Source: Methanomassiliicoccales archaeon UBA280
GTDB taxonomy: Archaea; Thermoplasmatota; Thermoplasmata; SG8-5
Direction of reading: 5' to 3'
Assembly (NCBI GenBank): GCA_002499085.1
Contig: DAKD01000004.1
Coordinates: 36,912 to 100,911 of the forward strand
Length of the DNA: 64,000 bases
Shown here: one piece after another, positions 55,146 through 63,729 of the stretch
How positions within the stretch are numbered: position 1 is the first letter of the stretch
Layout of the letters: each line of letters opens with the position of its first letter
Made by a program: the position numbers and the translations under genes
Notes under the pieces: model-generated
Database searches by the model: none
What the model was told of the DNA's origin: nothing
The model's input: only the letters and a program-made list of their open reading frames with translations

Positions 55146-57458
55146 ATGGCCGGCATATCCCCCCCGAAATCAAAAATCCAAGCCAGCATCGGCACCGCCG
55201 TCCTCATGACCAAAAAGACGCTGAAGCTTGTCAGCGGCAGCAAACTGGGCATTGCAGGCCTCAGCATCATATTTGCCTTCGTTTTCATGGCGGTGTTCGC
55301 GCCTTGGCTCGCGCCTTACGGAACGAATTTCATAGCGCCGCCCGAGGACATTCTGAATATCAGCATAATCGAAGTGGATCATTATCCGCAATCGGATGAC
55401 TACCTCCCCATGGTCATCGGCCCGACCACTCCGGGGGAGACGAATGCCGGCGGGGGCACCTGGTTCATCCTCCCGAACTCGAACGGGACGATATTCATGG
55501 ATTTCGGGCAGCATTCGGCCACAAGCCTGACGCCGTTCGAGCAGGGCAACATCAGCCTTGTCAGGGACGTCACTTCCCACCCCGGGGTGAGCGCCCCGAT
55601 TTCCAAGATACTCTATCTGGCCCAGGGCATGGGATACGATTCTGTCTATTCCATGATGTTCCCGAAATTCGACAGCTACACCCGAACAGGACTGCTGGCG
55701 ATGATAGCCGACGATTCGTTCGTGATCTACGACCCATTCTCCGACTCCGTGCTTTTCAACGAAACAGTTGACTTTGCCCCCAAATGGTTCAGCCAAGACT
55801 CTGCCTCGGCCGCGGAGATGTTCAGCGCTCCCGTACAGAGCAGCAGAACTGACGAATACGGTATTTCATACCTCTACGGCCCGGTGAGATACGTCACCCT
55901 GGCCAACGAGACCCGCGTCATCACTTACGAGTTCGAGTACTGCTGGAACAGCAGGGGCATCGGCAGCGTGCACAGGCTGCTGGACAAGAACATGAGTGTG
56001 GCACAGGAGCCGCTGGCCTATGTGTTCGACAATGCCCAGTACAGGAAGGCCGTGAACGGCATATACATGCCCTCTTCCAACGGAACCCTCGAATTCTATA
56101 ACCAGACAACCAACGGAACTCCGGAATACTCCGTTCAGTTTGCCATCAACGGGACTGTGGCAGGCTTCACATCGCCCCTCGGCTTCTACCGGAGCTCGGA
56201 TTCGTTCCCGAGGCTATTCATACCCACGGCTACCGAGGAAGAGCTATCTGTCAAGGTTTACGACCCTGCCCTGAGGATTGAGGTGGCGAACTTCACGAGC
56301 AGGGATGGAAGGGTGGAGCTGGCCCCGACCCCGACCAACACGGGAAAGGTGTACATACCAGTGAACAAGGAGGCGGACGACGGCACCTATTACACGATGA
56401 TATACCGCCTCAACGAGAATTATATCATGAACACCTCTTTCTACGGCGAGATGCCTGCCCTGGCCATTAACGTCTTCCCCGTGGAGGAGGCATCGCAGAT
56501 CTATGCCATGGACAGCGACGGGGTGGTCTGGGCCACATCGACCATCAACACGATAGATCAGCCCTATGTCAACCGCACGATGAAGCAGAGGTTCTCCACG
56601 GGTTCGCTTGCCCAGTTCTCCTATTTCGGAAGCTTCAAGGGCACGAAGTTTGCATCCGGCATGACATCGGAAGAGATGTACAACATGCTTTTCGACCCGG
56701 AGGATTCCAGGCTGTCCATATTCCAGTCGATCGGCACGAGCAAGGGAGCGCTGCCTCCCGGAACATACGAATCGGGCAACACGTACCGCCTGGGCACGGA
56801 CAATGTCGGCCATGACATACTTACGCACCTGATATACGGCAGCCGCGTGGCGCTGTATGTTGGTCTCACATCGGCGTTCTTCTCGGTCGTCGTCGGGACT
56901 TTGGTCGGCCTGGTGTCGGGATACTACGGCGGAATGATCGACGTTGTCCTGATGAGATTCACGGATCTTGCCCTGAGCCTGCCCTTCCTTCCCATAGTAT
57001 TGATCTGGGGACAGATTTGGGGCCAGTCCATAACCAACATTGTCATCATCCTGGCTCTTTTCGGGTGGCCCGGCATCACGAGGGTCGTGCGCGCTCAGAC
57101 CCTCTCCCTCAAGGAAAGGTCGTTCGTCGACGCAGCCAGGGTGTCGGGCTCGAGCGACACAAAGGTGATAATGAAGCACATAGCCCCGAACGTGCTTCCG
57201 TTCACGTTCCTCTACATGACTCTGTTCGTGGCCGGCGCCATTCTCACTGAGGCGGCTCTCAGCTACCTGGCATTGGGCGACCCCAAAAGCATATCCTGGG
57301 GAAACATGCTCTCCACCATACAGACAAGCGGGCATTCGCTGATCGCCCCCTGGTGGCTGCTGCCGCCCGGCCTCTGCATCACTATCCTTTCCATGGGATT
57401 CTACCTGCTGGGCAGGGGTGTCGACGAGATAATCAATCCAAGGCTGAGGGGGCGCTGA
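55146..57458 (+). CDS. oppC: OppC/DppC permease with a 480-residue extracellular insertion
   Basis: 770 residues, about 2.5 times the family norm (about 300). TM1 (LGIAGLSIIFAFVFMAVFAP, about 34-55) is followed not by the usual short periplasmic loop but by a domain of about 480 residues (63-540). It is rich in beta-strands, NxS/T sequons and repeated short blade-like segments (SFVIYDPFSDSVLF; QIYAMDSDGVVW), possibly a beta-propeller. From residue 545 the standard core resumes: RLGTDNVGHDILTHLIYGSR, the EAA loop ERSFVDAARVSGSSDTKVI and the C-terminus FYLLGRGVDEIINPRLRGR. The insert faces outward and could receive the giant binding protein or S-layer. It starts eight bases after oppB. Confidence 0.9.
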   Translation: MAGISPPKSKIQASIGTAVLMTKKTLKLVSGSKLGIAGLSIIFAFVFMAVFAPWLAPYGTNFIAPPEDILNISIIEVDHYPQSDDYLPMVIGPTTPGETNAGGGTWFILPNSNGTIFMDFGQHSATSLTPFEQGNISLVRDVTSHPGVSAPISKILYLAQGMGYDSVYSMMFPKFDSYTRTGLLAMIADDSFVIYDPFSDSVLFNETVDFAPKWFSQDSASAAEMFSAPVQSSRTDEYGISYLYGPVRYVTLANETRVITYEFEYCWNSRGIGSVHRLLDKNMSVAQEPLAYVFDNAQYRKAVNGIYMPSSNGTLEFYNQTTNGTPEYSVQFAINGTVAGFTSPLGFYRSSDSFPRLFIPTATEEELSVKVYDPALRIEVANFTSRDGRVELAPTPTNTGKVYIPVNKEADDGTYYTMIYRLNENYIMNTSFYGEMPALAINVFPVEEASQIYAMDSDGVVWATSTINTIDQPYVNRTMKQRFSTGSLAQFSYFGSFKGTKFASGMTSEEMYNMLFDPEDSRLSIFQSIGTSKGALPPGTYESGNTYRLGTDNVGHDILTHLIYGSRVALYVGLTSAFFSVVVGTLVGLVSGYYGGMIDVVLMRFTDLALSLPFLPIVLIWGQIWGQSITNIVIILALFGWPGITRVVRAQTLSLKERSFVDAARVSGSSDTKVIMKHIAPNVLPFTFLYMTLFVAGAILTEAALSYLALGDPKSISWGNMLSTIQTSGHSLIAPWWLLPPGLCITILSMGFYLLGRGVDEIINPRLRGR

Positions 57459-57459
57459 G

Positions 57460-57528
57460 ATGAACCATATATCAACAACGATTTCACAGAGGTTCAGAAC
57501 AAGCCTGCTACGAAGTAGGAGGCGCTGA
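57460..57528 (+). CDS. possible 22-residue basic leader peptide between oppC and oppD
   Basis: ATG at 57460 is one base after the oppC stop and has GGGGGCG upstream; TGA at 57526-57528 is one base before the oppD ATG. The product is basic (ends LLRSRRR). The two junctions are near duplicates: GGGGGCGCTGAGATG and GGAGGCGCTGACATG. It may be a translational relay or simply the product of a small duplication. Confidence 0.3.
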   Translation: MNHISTTISQRFRTSLLRSRRR

Positions 57529-57529
57529 C

Positions 57530-58537
57530 ATGGCATTGCTGGAAGTCAAGGACCTCACCATGCATTTCAAAGTGAAAGGCGGCTGGGTCTATGCCGTTGA
57601 AGACGTCAACTTCGCTCTGGAATCGGGCGAGACCCTCGGCCTGGTCGGTGAATCGGGCTGCGGCAAGACCACACTCGGATACGGCATTTCCCAGCTTCTT
57701 CCCGACAATGCCCATATAAAAAGCGGCCAGATATTCTTCAAGGGCCAGGACATTCTCACGCCCAGCGTCAAGAAGAACGGCACGCTGAACGGTTACAGGC
57801 CCGAGATAAGGGAGCTCAGGTGGAAGGAGATATCCATGATATTCCAGGGGGCGATGAACGCCTTCAACCCGGTGCAGAGGGTCGGGAACCAGATCGTGGA
57901 GGCCATACGCGTTCATGATAAAGTCACCTGGCAGGAGGCCGAGGACAGGGTCGCCGAACTCTTCAAGCTGGTCGGCATCCCCGAGGACAGGATCGAGAAT
58001 TACCCGCACGAGTACAGCGGAGGCATGCGGCAGAGGGCCATGATCGCAATGGCGCTGGTCCACAACCCGAGCCTGATAATCGCGGACGAACCGACTACGG
58101 CTCTGGACGTCATCATGCAGAGGCGCATACTGAGCGAGATCGAGAAGATACAGAAGCAGTTCAGCATGGCCATGATAATCATCACCCATGACGTGTCCGT
58201 TGTGGCAAACGTTGCGGACAAGATTGCAGTGATGTACGCCGGGCGGATAATGGAATACGGCAACATCAAGGACGTGTTCAAGCGGTCGGCCAACCCCTAC
58301 ACGAAGGCTCTGTTCGGCGGCTTCCCCAATCTGAAAGGGGAGAAGAAGCGCATAGCCAGCATCCCGGGCAACCCGCCGAGCCTGGTCGAGCCCCCCAGCG
58401 GGTGCAGGTTCCACCCACGCTGCAAGTACGCCAAGGAGATATGCAAGAAGGAGAAACCGAAACTGATAACATTCCCCAACGGCCAGCAGTCGCTTTGCCA
58501 TTTCGCCAGAGAGGTCCAGGCAGGGGGTGCCGTCTGA
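57530..58537 (+). CDS. oppD: OppD/DppD peptide ABC transporter ATPase
   Basis: 335 residues. Walker [10 protein letters not shown] (about residue 39), Q-loop, signature [11 protein letters not shown] (about 162), Walker [13 protein letters not shown] (about 181) and H-loop THDVSV. C-terminal oligopeptide domain with [15 protein letters not shown], whose cysteines bind an Fe-S cluster in related proteins. Its partner OppF starts at the last base of its stop codon (TGATG). Powers peptide import. GGAGG seven bases before the ATG. Confidence 0.95.
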   Translation: MALLEVKDLTMHFKVKGGWVYAVEDVNFALESGETLGLVGESGCGKTTLGYGISQLLPDNAHIKSGQIFFKGQDILTPSVKKNGTLNGYRPEIRELRWKEISMIFQGAMNAFNPVQRVGNQIVEAIRVHDKVTWQEAEDRVAELFKLVGIPEDRIENYPHEYSGGMRQRAMIAMALVHNPSLIIADEPTTALDVIMQRRILSEIEKIQKQFSMAMIIITHDVSVVANVADKIAVMYAGRIMEYGNIKDVFKRSANPYTKALFGGFPNLKGEKKRIASIPGNPPSLVEPPSGCRFHPRCKYAKEICKKEKPKLITFPNGQQSLCHFAREVQAGGAV

Positions 58538-59601
58538 TGGGCGAGCCCATACTCCGGATCCGGAACCTGAAGAAATACTACGAGATACGACAGGGTCTGC
58601 TGGCCTTCAGGGCAAAGCCCATCCATGTCAAGGCAGTTGACGATGTCACCTTCACCATCAACAAGGGAGAGATTTACGGCCTGGTCGGGGAATCGGGATG
58701 CGGGAAGACGACCACGGGCAGGTGCATCGCGAGGCTGGAGGACCCGACCGACGGCAGCATACTCTTCAGGGACAGCGACATCGCAAAAATCCCCAAGAAG
58801 GAGCTCAGGGCCTTCAGGAAGAACGTGCAGATGATATTCCAGGACCCGTACGAGTCCCTCAATCCGAGATTCACGGTTTTCCAGGCCGTGGCTGATCCGC
58901 TCACCGTCCATGCCAGGGAGCAGAACATCGAGGAAAGGATGGATGCCGTGGTGAAGGCGCTGGAGGACGCCGGCCTGAAGAACCCCCAGGACCTCCTTGA
59001 GCGTTTCCCGCACGAGCTGAGCGGCGGGCAGAGGCAGAGAGTGGCCATAGCCAGGGCTCTTGTCGTGGACCCCAAGTTCATCGTGGCTGACGAGCCTGTG
59101 TCCATGCTGGACATTTCGATTCGGGCGGGCGTGATGAACCTGATGCTGGACATCAAGGATAAATTCAATATAGCCTACCTCTTCGTCACGCACGATGTTG
59201 CCATAGCCAGGTACATGTCCGATAACCTTGGCGTGATGTACCTGGGCAACATGGTGGAATCCGCGGAAACCGACGAGCTCATAAACAATGCCACCCACCC
59301 ATACACCAGGGCGCTGCTCTCGGCCGTGCCCATACCTGACCCTGACTACGAATGGATCGACGTTCCGATCAAGGGGGACATACCGAGCCCCATCAACCTT
59401 CCGACAGGCTGCCGCTTCCACCCGAGATGCGTTTGGGCCAAGGACGTATGCAAGCAACAGGACCCGGGGATGGTCGAAGTGAGAACAGGCCATTTCGTCA
59501 AGTGCCATTTCGCGGCAGATTTCTACGGAACGAACGAGCCGCCCCCCGAGAACGATGTCAGCGACTTGGCCGGAGATGTGGCTGAAAATGACGGCGGATG
59601 A
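58537..59601 (+). CDS. oppF: OppF/DppF peptide ABC transporter ATPase
   Basis: 354 residues. Walker [10 protein letters not shown], signature LSGGQRQRVAIA and Walker B FIVADEPVSMLD, then the C-terminal oligopeptide domain [16 protein letters not shown]-terminus LRIRNLKKYYEIRQGLLAFR carries the OppF-type insertion before the nucleotide-binding core. It forms the ATPase heterodimer with OppD. The ATG at 58537 overlaps the oppD stop; earlier in-frame codons read through oppD out of frame and are not used. The next gene begins inside its last 14 bases. Confidence 0.95.
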   Translation: MGEPILRIRNLKKYYEIRQGLLAFRAKPIHVKAVDDVTFTINKGEIYGLVGESGCGKTTTGRCIARLEDPTDGSILFRDSDIAKIPKKELRAFRKNVQMIFQDPYESLNPRFTVFQAVADPLTVHAREQNIEERMDAVVKALEDAGLKNPQDLLERFPHELSGGQRQRVAIARALVVDPKFIVADEPVSMLDISIRAGVMNLMLDIKDKFNIAYLFVTHDVAIARYMSDNLGVMYLGNMVESAETDELINNATHPYTRALLSAVPIPDPDYEWIDVPIKGDIPSPINLPTGCRFHPRCVWAKDVCKQQDPGMVEVRTGHFVKCHFAADFYGTNEPPPENDVSDLAGDVAENDGG

Positions 59602-60280
59602 GGGAGAGACGCCTGCGGCGCGCAGAATCTCAGGAAGACGCCTTGCCTGGATCCTTGTCTCGGTGATGTGCTCCGCATCCCTGGTCCTCTCGGCCTTTTC
59701 GGTCGACAGCTACACGGACATAGCCGAGGCCAAGATTCTCTCCTATGTGGAAACCGGCGAAACCGTGACCCTGGGATTCGACGGGGGAGGGAGCCTGGAG
59801 TCGGTGAACCTGACGATCGGCTTCAGGGTCGTCAACCCCAGCGACAGGGAGATCAGGGCATGGATATTCACCTACAAGGGCTGGGTCAGGGACCTGCCGA
59901 TGGAGGACGGCACCGACACCAGCCGCTGGATGGTCGACGGCCGGTTGGACTTCAACGGGACGGAAATGAGATACTACCCTGTCTTCGTATCAACCTACTC
60001 GATGGACTATCCCCCGGTCATTGTGCCTGCCAATTCGGAGATCACGGTAACCAGGCAGATAGAGGTGAATTCCGGCAATTACCCGGACATACTTGCCGAC
60101 ATAGCCAAGATATGGAGCTATGCCGAGGCGAACGGGCATGAGCTCGAGTGGCTTCACTTCACAAGCGCCATACTGTTCGTCGAGGGCATACCCCAGTTCT
60201 CGGGGCCGAACAATGACGCGAACCTGATAAAGAGGTACGAGGGATTCGACCTTACCCCGGGCGTCGGAGGTGCGAGCTGA
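59588..60280 (+). CDS. membrane-anchored LEA/WHy-like protein, module B
   Basis: 230 residues: a cytoplasmic start, one membrane helix (about 21-40), then an external beta-rich domain. VNLTIGFRVVNPSDREIRAW has the strand pattern VxNPxDREI of LEA14/WHy domains. Remaining motifs: EMRYYPVFVSTYSMDYPPVI, ANSEITVTRQIEVNSGNYPD. Same architecture as the protein at 44520-44993, and likewise followed directly by a four-helix membrane protein. It overlaps oppF by 14 bases, so it belongs to the opp transcript; function unknown. Confidence 0.6.
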   Translation: MTADEGETPAARRISGRRLAWILVSVMCSASLVLSAFSVDSYTDIAEAKILSYVETGETVTLGFDGGGSLESVNLTIGFRVVNPSDREIRAWIFTYKGWVRDLPMEDGTDTSRWMVDGRLDFNGTEMRYYPVFVSTYSMDYPPVIVPANSEITVTRQIEVNSGNYPDILADIAKIWSYAEANGHELEWLHFTSAILFVEGIPQFSGPNNDANLIKRYEGFDLTPGVGGAS

Positions 60281-60711
60281 TGCTTTCAGCCATGTCGTTC
60301 GACAGGGTAAAAATCAAGGATGTCGCCGCCCAGACTGCCATGTACCTCATGCTGGGCACTTACATAGGGTTCCTGCTATTCTATGACTCGTTCCACTATT
60401 ACTCGGCGCCGTTCAGCTCGGCCATGCCTTCCTGGCTGCTCACCCTGCTCCTGCTGTTCCCGGGAGTGTTGGCCTGCTACATTTACCCTGACATCGTCCA
60501 TGTCATGCTGTCATCCGTCCTGCTTCCCCTTTCCGGTGCCGCGTTCTGCTTCCTGCTTTTCATCAGCCCGGCCTTCTCTCCCGACATAGCGGGCGATCTC
60601 TCGGAGTGGTTCTTCGAACTTGCCAGGTTCATACTGCCCGACATGATGCTTGCCTGCGTCGTGATATTCAGCACGGGATTCGTCTCTCTGTACATCTTCG
60701 ACACGGAGTGA
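60280..60711 (+). CDS. four-helix membrane protein, module B
   Basis: 143 residues with four membrane helices (about 16-37, 48-65, 72-95, 112-138) and short loops. It shares its first base with the last base of the preceding stop codon (TGATG), so the two are co-translated. Topology and position match the partner at 44023-44517; primary similarity is weak by eye. No family recognised. End of the opp operon. Confidence 0.6.
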   Translation: MLSAMSFDRVKIKDVAAQTAMYLMLGTYIGFLLFYDSFHYYSAPFSSAMPSWLLTLLLLFPGVLACYIYPDIVHVMLSSVLLPLSGAAFCFLLFISPAFSPDIAGDLSEWFFELARFILPDMMLACVVIFSTGFVSLYIFDTE

Positions 60712-60732
60712 AGAACCAGCTGTCCCGTGGAA

Positions 60733-60743
60733 AAATATATAAG
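60733..60743 (+). promoter_or_regulatory. TATA box of the TPR/HhH membrane protein gene
   Basis: AAATATATAAG, expected transcription start near 60764, giving a leader of about 40 bases before the ATG at 60803. No clear ribosome binding site is visible in that leader. Confidence 0.5.
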
Positions 60744-60802
60744 CAGCACCCTTGTTCCAGGCAGGTACAGCAGTGCGCGACCGGGAATGTTGAAATGTAA
60801 AG

Positions 60803-62575
60803 ATGGCCCGAATCGTTCGGAAGGCCACCGGTTTTATCGATAGGGCGGCGCTTCGCATGGGAATCAAGAACATCAAGGAAAGACTGGAAGGCTCTTACAG
60901 GCTGATACGCATCAAGCGCATCAAGCTGGGGTTCTACACCGTCGAGCTGGTTCTGGGTCTGATTCTCGGATTTGCCATGGCGCTGTTCATGGGCATGAGC
61001 TTCGAGCCTTTCTACTTCCCTCTGGACATGTTCGCTTTCATCATGCTGATAATGCTGCTAATCATCTCCGTCGAGAACATCTACTTCAACGGGATGGAGC
61101 TCAGATACACCAAGAACAAGAGCAGAAAATTCCTTCTGGCCAGGAACGCCATACGCGGGTCTCTGGCCGTCATCGCGGTCGCAGGAATCTGCGTCCTGAT
61201 GCTCATCATGCCCTACACCCAGGACACCATCGAGGACTTCTATACTCAATCATCGGAACTGTACACTGTCGAACCGGGCATTACATACCATAACGCCTCT
61301 TTCTCCTGCCAGGACCAGCTTGGCCTGGCAAGGGCAAGCTCGATTTTCATCGCAGTCAACGGCACGGACAACCATGTCAGCGTAAGGCTGGGAGGGCCGG
61401 ACGGAACTCCCATATACCAGGACCAATCGAAACAGGGCTATCCCTGGGGCGGCCTGATTGATTCAACGGGCACGCAGAATTCGGTCTATGTGGTCGTGAG
61501 CAACGATGCTTCAACCCGGTTGCATTTCAACTACTCCGTCGCAAGCGAGATATCCCCGCTCATCAAGACCTACATGCCAATCCTGGGCATGGCTTTCATC
61601 GTTGTCCAGTTTGCGGCAATATCCATCATGTATCCCATCAGGGAGGCGAATGCCTCTTCTTCCATCTACAGCAAGAAATACGTGCCTGAAAAGGACTCGG
61701 GCGAGTACTCGGTCTCCGAGATAAGGCTCTCCAAGAAGGAGAAGGAGGAGGACGAGGCCTTCTTCGAGAGAACCGTAGAGATTGTGCCTTCGCCCGCACC
61801 CAAGCCTGCACGCCCCGCTCCAAAGGCCCAGGCCGTGAAGGAAGAGCCGCAAGAGATGGCAAGGACGAAAGGCAAGGTGGATGACGGCCTGATCGAGGAG
61901 CCGGACGTCGAGTGCATGAGCTGCGGGGAGATGAACAGCGCCCACTCTGCGATGTGCTTCTCCTGCGGGACGCCCCTCAAGGCAAGGGAGAAGGTGGCAG
62001 TCGACCCGGCCGCTTACCTGAGGAAGGGCGAGGCCTTCGCGAACGCGGGAAGGTACGAGGACGCCATTGGCTGCTACGACGAGGCCCTGAAACATGACAG
62101 CGGGAACGAGATGACGCTCCTGCGCAAGGGCGAGGCCCTGCACAGGCTCGGGAAATGGGGCAATGCCATCCAGTACGTGAACACGGCTCTCAAGGTCAAC
62201 CCCAACAACGTCCAGACCCTGGTCCTGAAGGCCAAGATACTGGAGGAGAGGGACAGGATGGACAAGTCCATCGAGATTTATTCCCAGATTCTGGCCCTTG
62301 ACCCGGAGAACGCATTCGCCAAGTCCAGGATGGAGAGGCTGAGCAGGAAGTTCGAGGAAGTGGCCGAGGAAGCGGAGATAGAGTCGGCCGAAGAGGTCCT
62401 GGAGCAATTCATGGAAGTCCCGGGCATAGGGCTGGCCAGGGCCACGGCGCTGTACGAGGCAGGGTACACAAGCTTCGACATGCTCAAGAAGGCCGGCGAG
62501 GAGCAGCTGATGCAGGTAAAGGGCATCAGCAAGGGCGTGGCCAAGAAGATCCGGAAAGCTCTGGACGGATTCTAG
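60803..62575 (+). CDS. membrane protein with zinc ribbon, TPR repeats and HhH domain
   Basis: 590 residues. TM1 (about 42-64), TM2 (72-95) and TM3 (112-132), then an external domain (about 135-255) and TM4 (258-280). The cytoplasmic remainder holds a Lys/Glu linker, a Pro/Ala hinge, a zinc ribbon CMSCGEMNSAHSAMCFSCG (Cys371, 374, 385, 388), about three TPR repeats (397-510; AYLRKGEAFANAGRYEDAIG) and two helix-hairpin-helix motifs at the end (VPGIGLARATALYEAGYTS; VKGISKGVAKKIRKAL). HhH domains usually bind DNA or nucleic acid, so this looks like a membrane-tethered nucleic-acid or complex-assembly factor. Function unknown. Confidence 0.8.
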   Translation: MARIVRKATGFIDRAALRMGIKNIKERLEGSYRLIRIKRIKLGFYTVELVLGLILGFAMALFMGMSFEPFYFPLDMFAFIMLIMLLIISVENIYFNGMELRYTKNKSRKFLLARNAIRGSLAVIAVAGICVLMLIMPYTQDTIEDFYTQSSELYTVEPGITYHNASFSCQDQLGLARASSIFIAVNGTDNHVSVRLGGPDGTPIYQDQSKQGYPWGGLIDSTGTQNSVYVVVSNDASTRLHFNYSVASEISPLIKTYMPILGMAFIVVQFAAISIMYPIREANASSSIYSKKYVPEKDSGEYSVSEIRLSKKEKEEDEAFFERTVEIVPSPAPKPARPAPKAQAVKEEPQEMARTKGKVDDGLIEEPDVECMSCGEMNSAHSAMCFSCGTPLKAREKVAVDPAAYLRKGEAFANAGRYEDAIGCYDEALKHDSGNEMTLLRKGEALHRLGKWGNAIQYVNTALKVNPNNVQTLVLKAKILEERDRMDKSIEIYSQILALDPENAFAKSRMERLSRKFEEVAEEAEIESAEEVLEQFMEVPGIGLARATALYEAGYTSFDMLKKAGEEQLMQVKGISKGVAKKIRKALDGF

Positions 62576-62692
62576 CGGTATCCAAAGTCCTGCGGTTTTT
62601 AGCGGTATCCGAAGCAAAGCTTCGGACGTGCTTGGCCCCAGGGGCAATCCTGCCCAGCCCAATTCGGCGCCACTAGCGGCATATTTCGAACT
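62576..62692 (+). repeat. partial fragments of the dispersed repeat and small hairpins
   Basis: Between the preceding stop and repeat copy 6: GTATCCAAAGTCCTGCGG (62579-62596) matches the loop portion of copies 1 and 5. AGCGGTATCC occurs twice. CCGAAGC-AAA-GCTTCGG forms a hairpin (62608-62624). Confidence 0.5.
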
Positions 62693-62874
62693 GCATGCCT
62701 CGCCTGATTCAATCATTTTCAAACGGAAGGGCGGGGTCTGGAATCGATATCTGAACAGGTGCGCCTTCGCATGGCGTGCATGAGGACAGATTTTCACCAA
62801 GAAGCCTCGCCCGTGAGGGCGGGGTGCCATATTCCCAGCTCTGGCATGGGTCGCATGGAGACGTTTTTTCATCC
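62693..62874 (+). repeat. dispersed palindromic repeat, copy 6
   Basis: Long hairpin arms GCATGCCTCGCCTG (62693-62706) and GGGCGGGGT (about 62729-62737), short hairpin AGCCTCGCCC-GTG-AGGGCGGGGT (62803-62825), motif CAGCTCTGGCATGG (about 62836-62849) and outer end TTTTTTCATCC (62864-62874). The outer end contains the GGA TGA codons that end the minus-strand radical SAM gene. Confidence 0.7.
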
Positions 62875-63729
62875 TTCGTAGAACGCGCAACACCCATCGC
62901 GCATTTCAATCTCCATCCCCAGGGCCTGCAATCCCCGGATGAGATTCTTCGAGGGCATCGCAATGGCCTCGATGCCCAGGTCCCTCACCAGCTCAGCCGA
63001 GATATAGTCCCCTCTGGGCCGCATGCACCCTATGCCCATGAAGGTGGCCTTCGGAAGGGTTTGCCTCGCGAGCCGGAGAACCTCTATCAGCCTGGCAGCT
63101 GATTGCTCTTCAGCTTGCCCCATCAGGGCATTGATGACAACGAAGCCGGGCTCATGCGCTGCGATGATTTCCAGGGCTTTTTCCTCCCCGGAATCCCCGC
63201 CCCGGTCAAGGCCGACCGTGATGTGGGGCACGACCTTCAGCCCGTTCTCCCGGAATGCTGCCAGAGCCCTGCCGAAGTAGTCCGGTTCCGGGTCCAGCCC
63301 GTAGATTTTCTTCACGACCATCGGGGAGCCTATGACGTCGAACGAGACAACATCGATGCCCCTGCCCCGGAGCTTCGGGATGTTGTCCAGTCGGATGAAC
63401 CCGGTATGAATATTTATTGATATATCTATATTTTCTTTTATATTTTTAATAATATCTAAATATTCGAATACCGGAACCTGGCCGGAGGCGTCGCAGCCCC
63501 CCGATATTAACATTCCCTTGGCTCCTTTCTTCGCGGATTCGCTGGCCAAGTTGTACAGGTCGGCAGGCGACAGGGCCGGGGCCATGTGCCTCAGGAACCT
63601 GCCTCGGCAGTGGGGGCACTGCAACTGGCAGATGGGGCCGGTGAGGGAGACTTGGATGAAGTTGCTGGATGGGTTGTATACTGTGACCAGGTTACCATTC
63701 CACCGTCCAGACTGAATCCGCAGGCACAT
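62869..63729 (-). CDS. radical SAM protein, biotin-synthase-like, unknown substrate
   Basis: 286 residues. The [4Fe-4S] site is CQLQCPHC (Cys34, Cys38, Cys41, CxxxCxxC). Next come KGMLISGGCDASGQVPVFEY (SAM-binding GG), VSFDVIGSPMVVKKIYG and the C-terminal MGIGCMRPRGDYISAELVRD. This pattern resembles a small archaeal group of uncharacterised biotin-synthase homologues; the reaction is unknown. The ATG at 63729 overlaps the upstream surface-protein gene by 38 bases; no better ATG, GTG or TTG lies before the cysteine motif, so the true start is uncertain. The final Glu-Gly-stop lies in repeat copy 6. Confidence 0.75.
   Translation of the reverse strand: MCLRIQSGRWNGNLVTVYNPSSNFIQVSLTGPICQLQCPHCRGRFLRHMAPALSPADLYNLASESAKKGAKGMLISGGCDASGQVPVFEYLDIIKNIKENIDISINIHTGFIRLDNIPKLRGRGIDVVSFDVIGSPMVVKKIYGLDPEPDYFGRALAAFRENGLKVVPHITVGLDRGGDSGEEKALEIIAAHEPGFVVINALMGQAEEQSAARLIEVLRLARQTLPKATFMGIGCMRPRGDYISAELVRDLGIEAIAMPSKNLIRGLQALGMEIEMRDGCCAFYEG

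Noticed and set aside
5937..62874. Complete IS200/IS605 elements
   Set aside because: Copies are at most about 250 bp and none encodes TnpA or TnpB; only ends and hairpins resemble the family.
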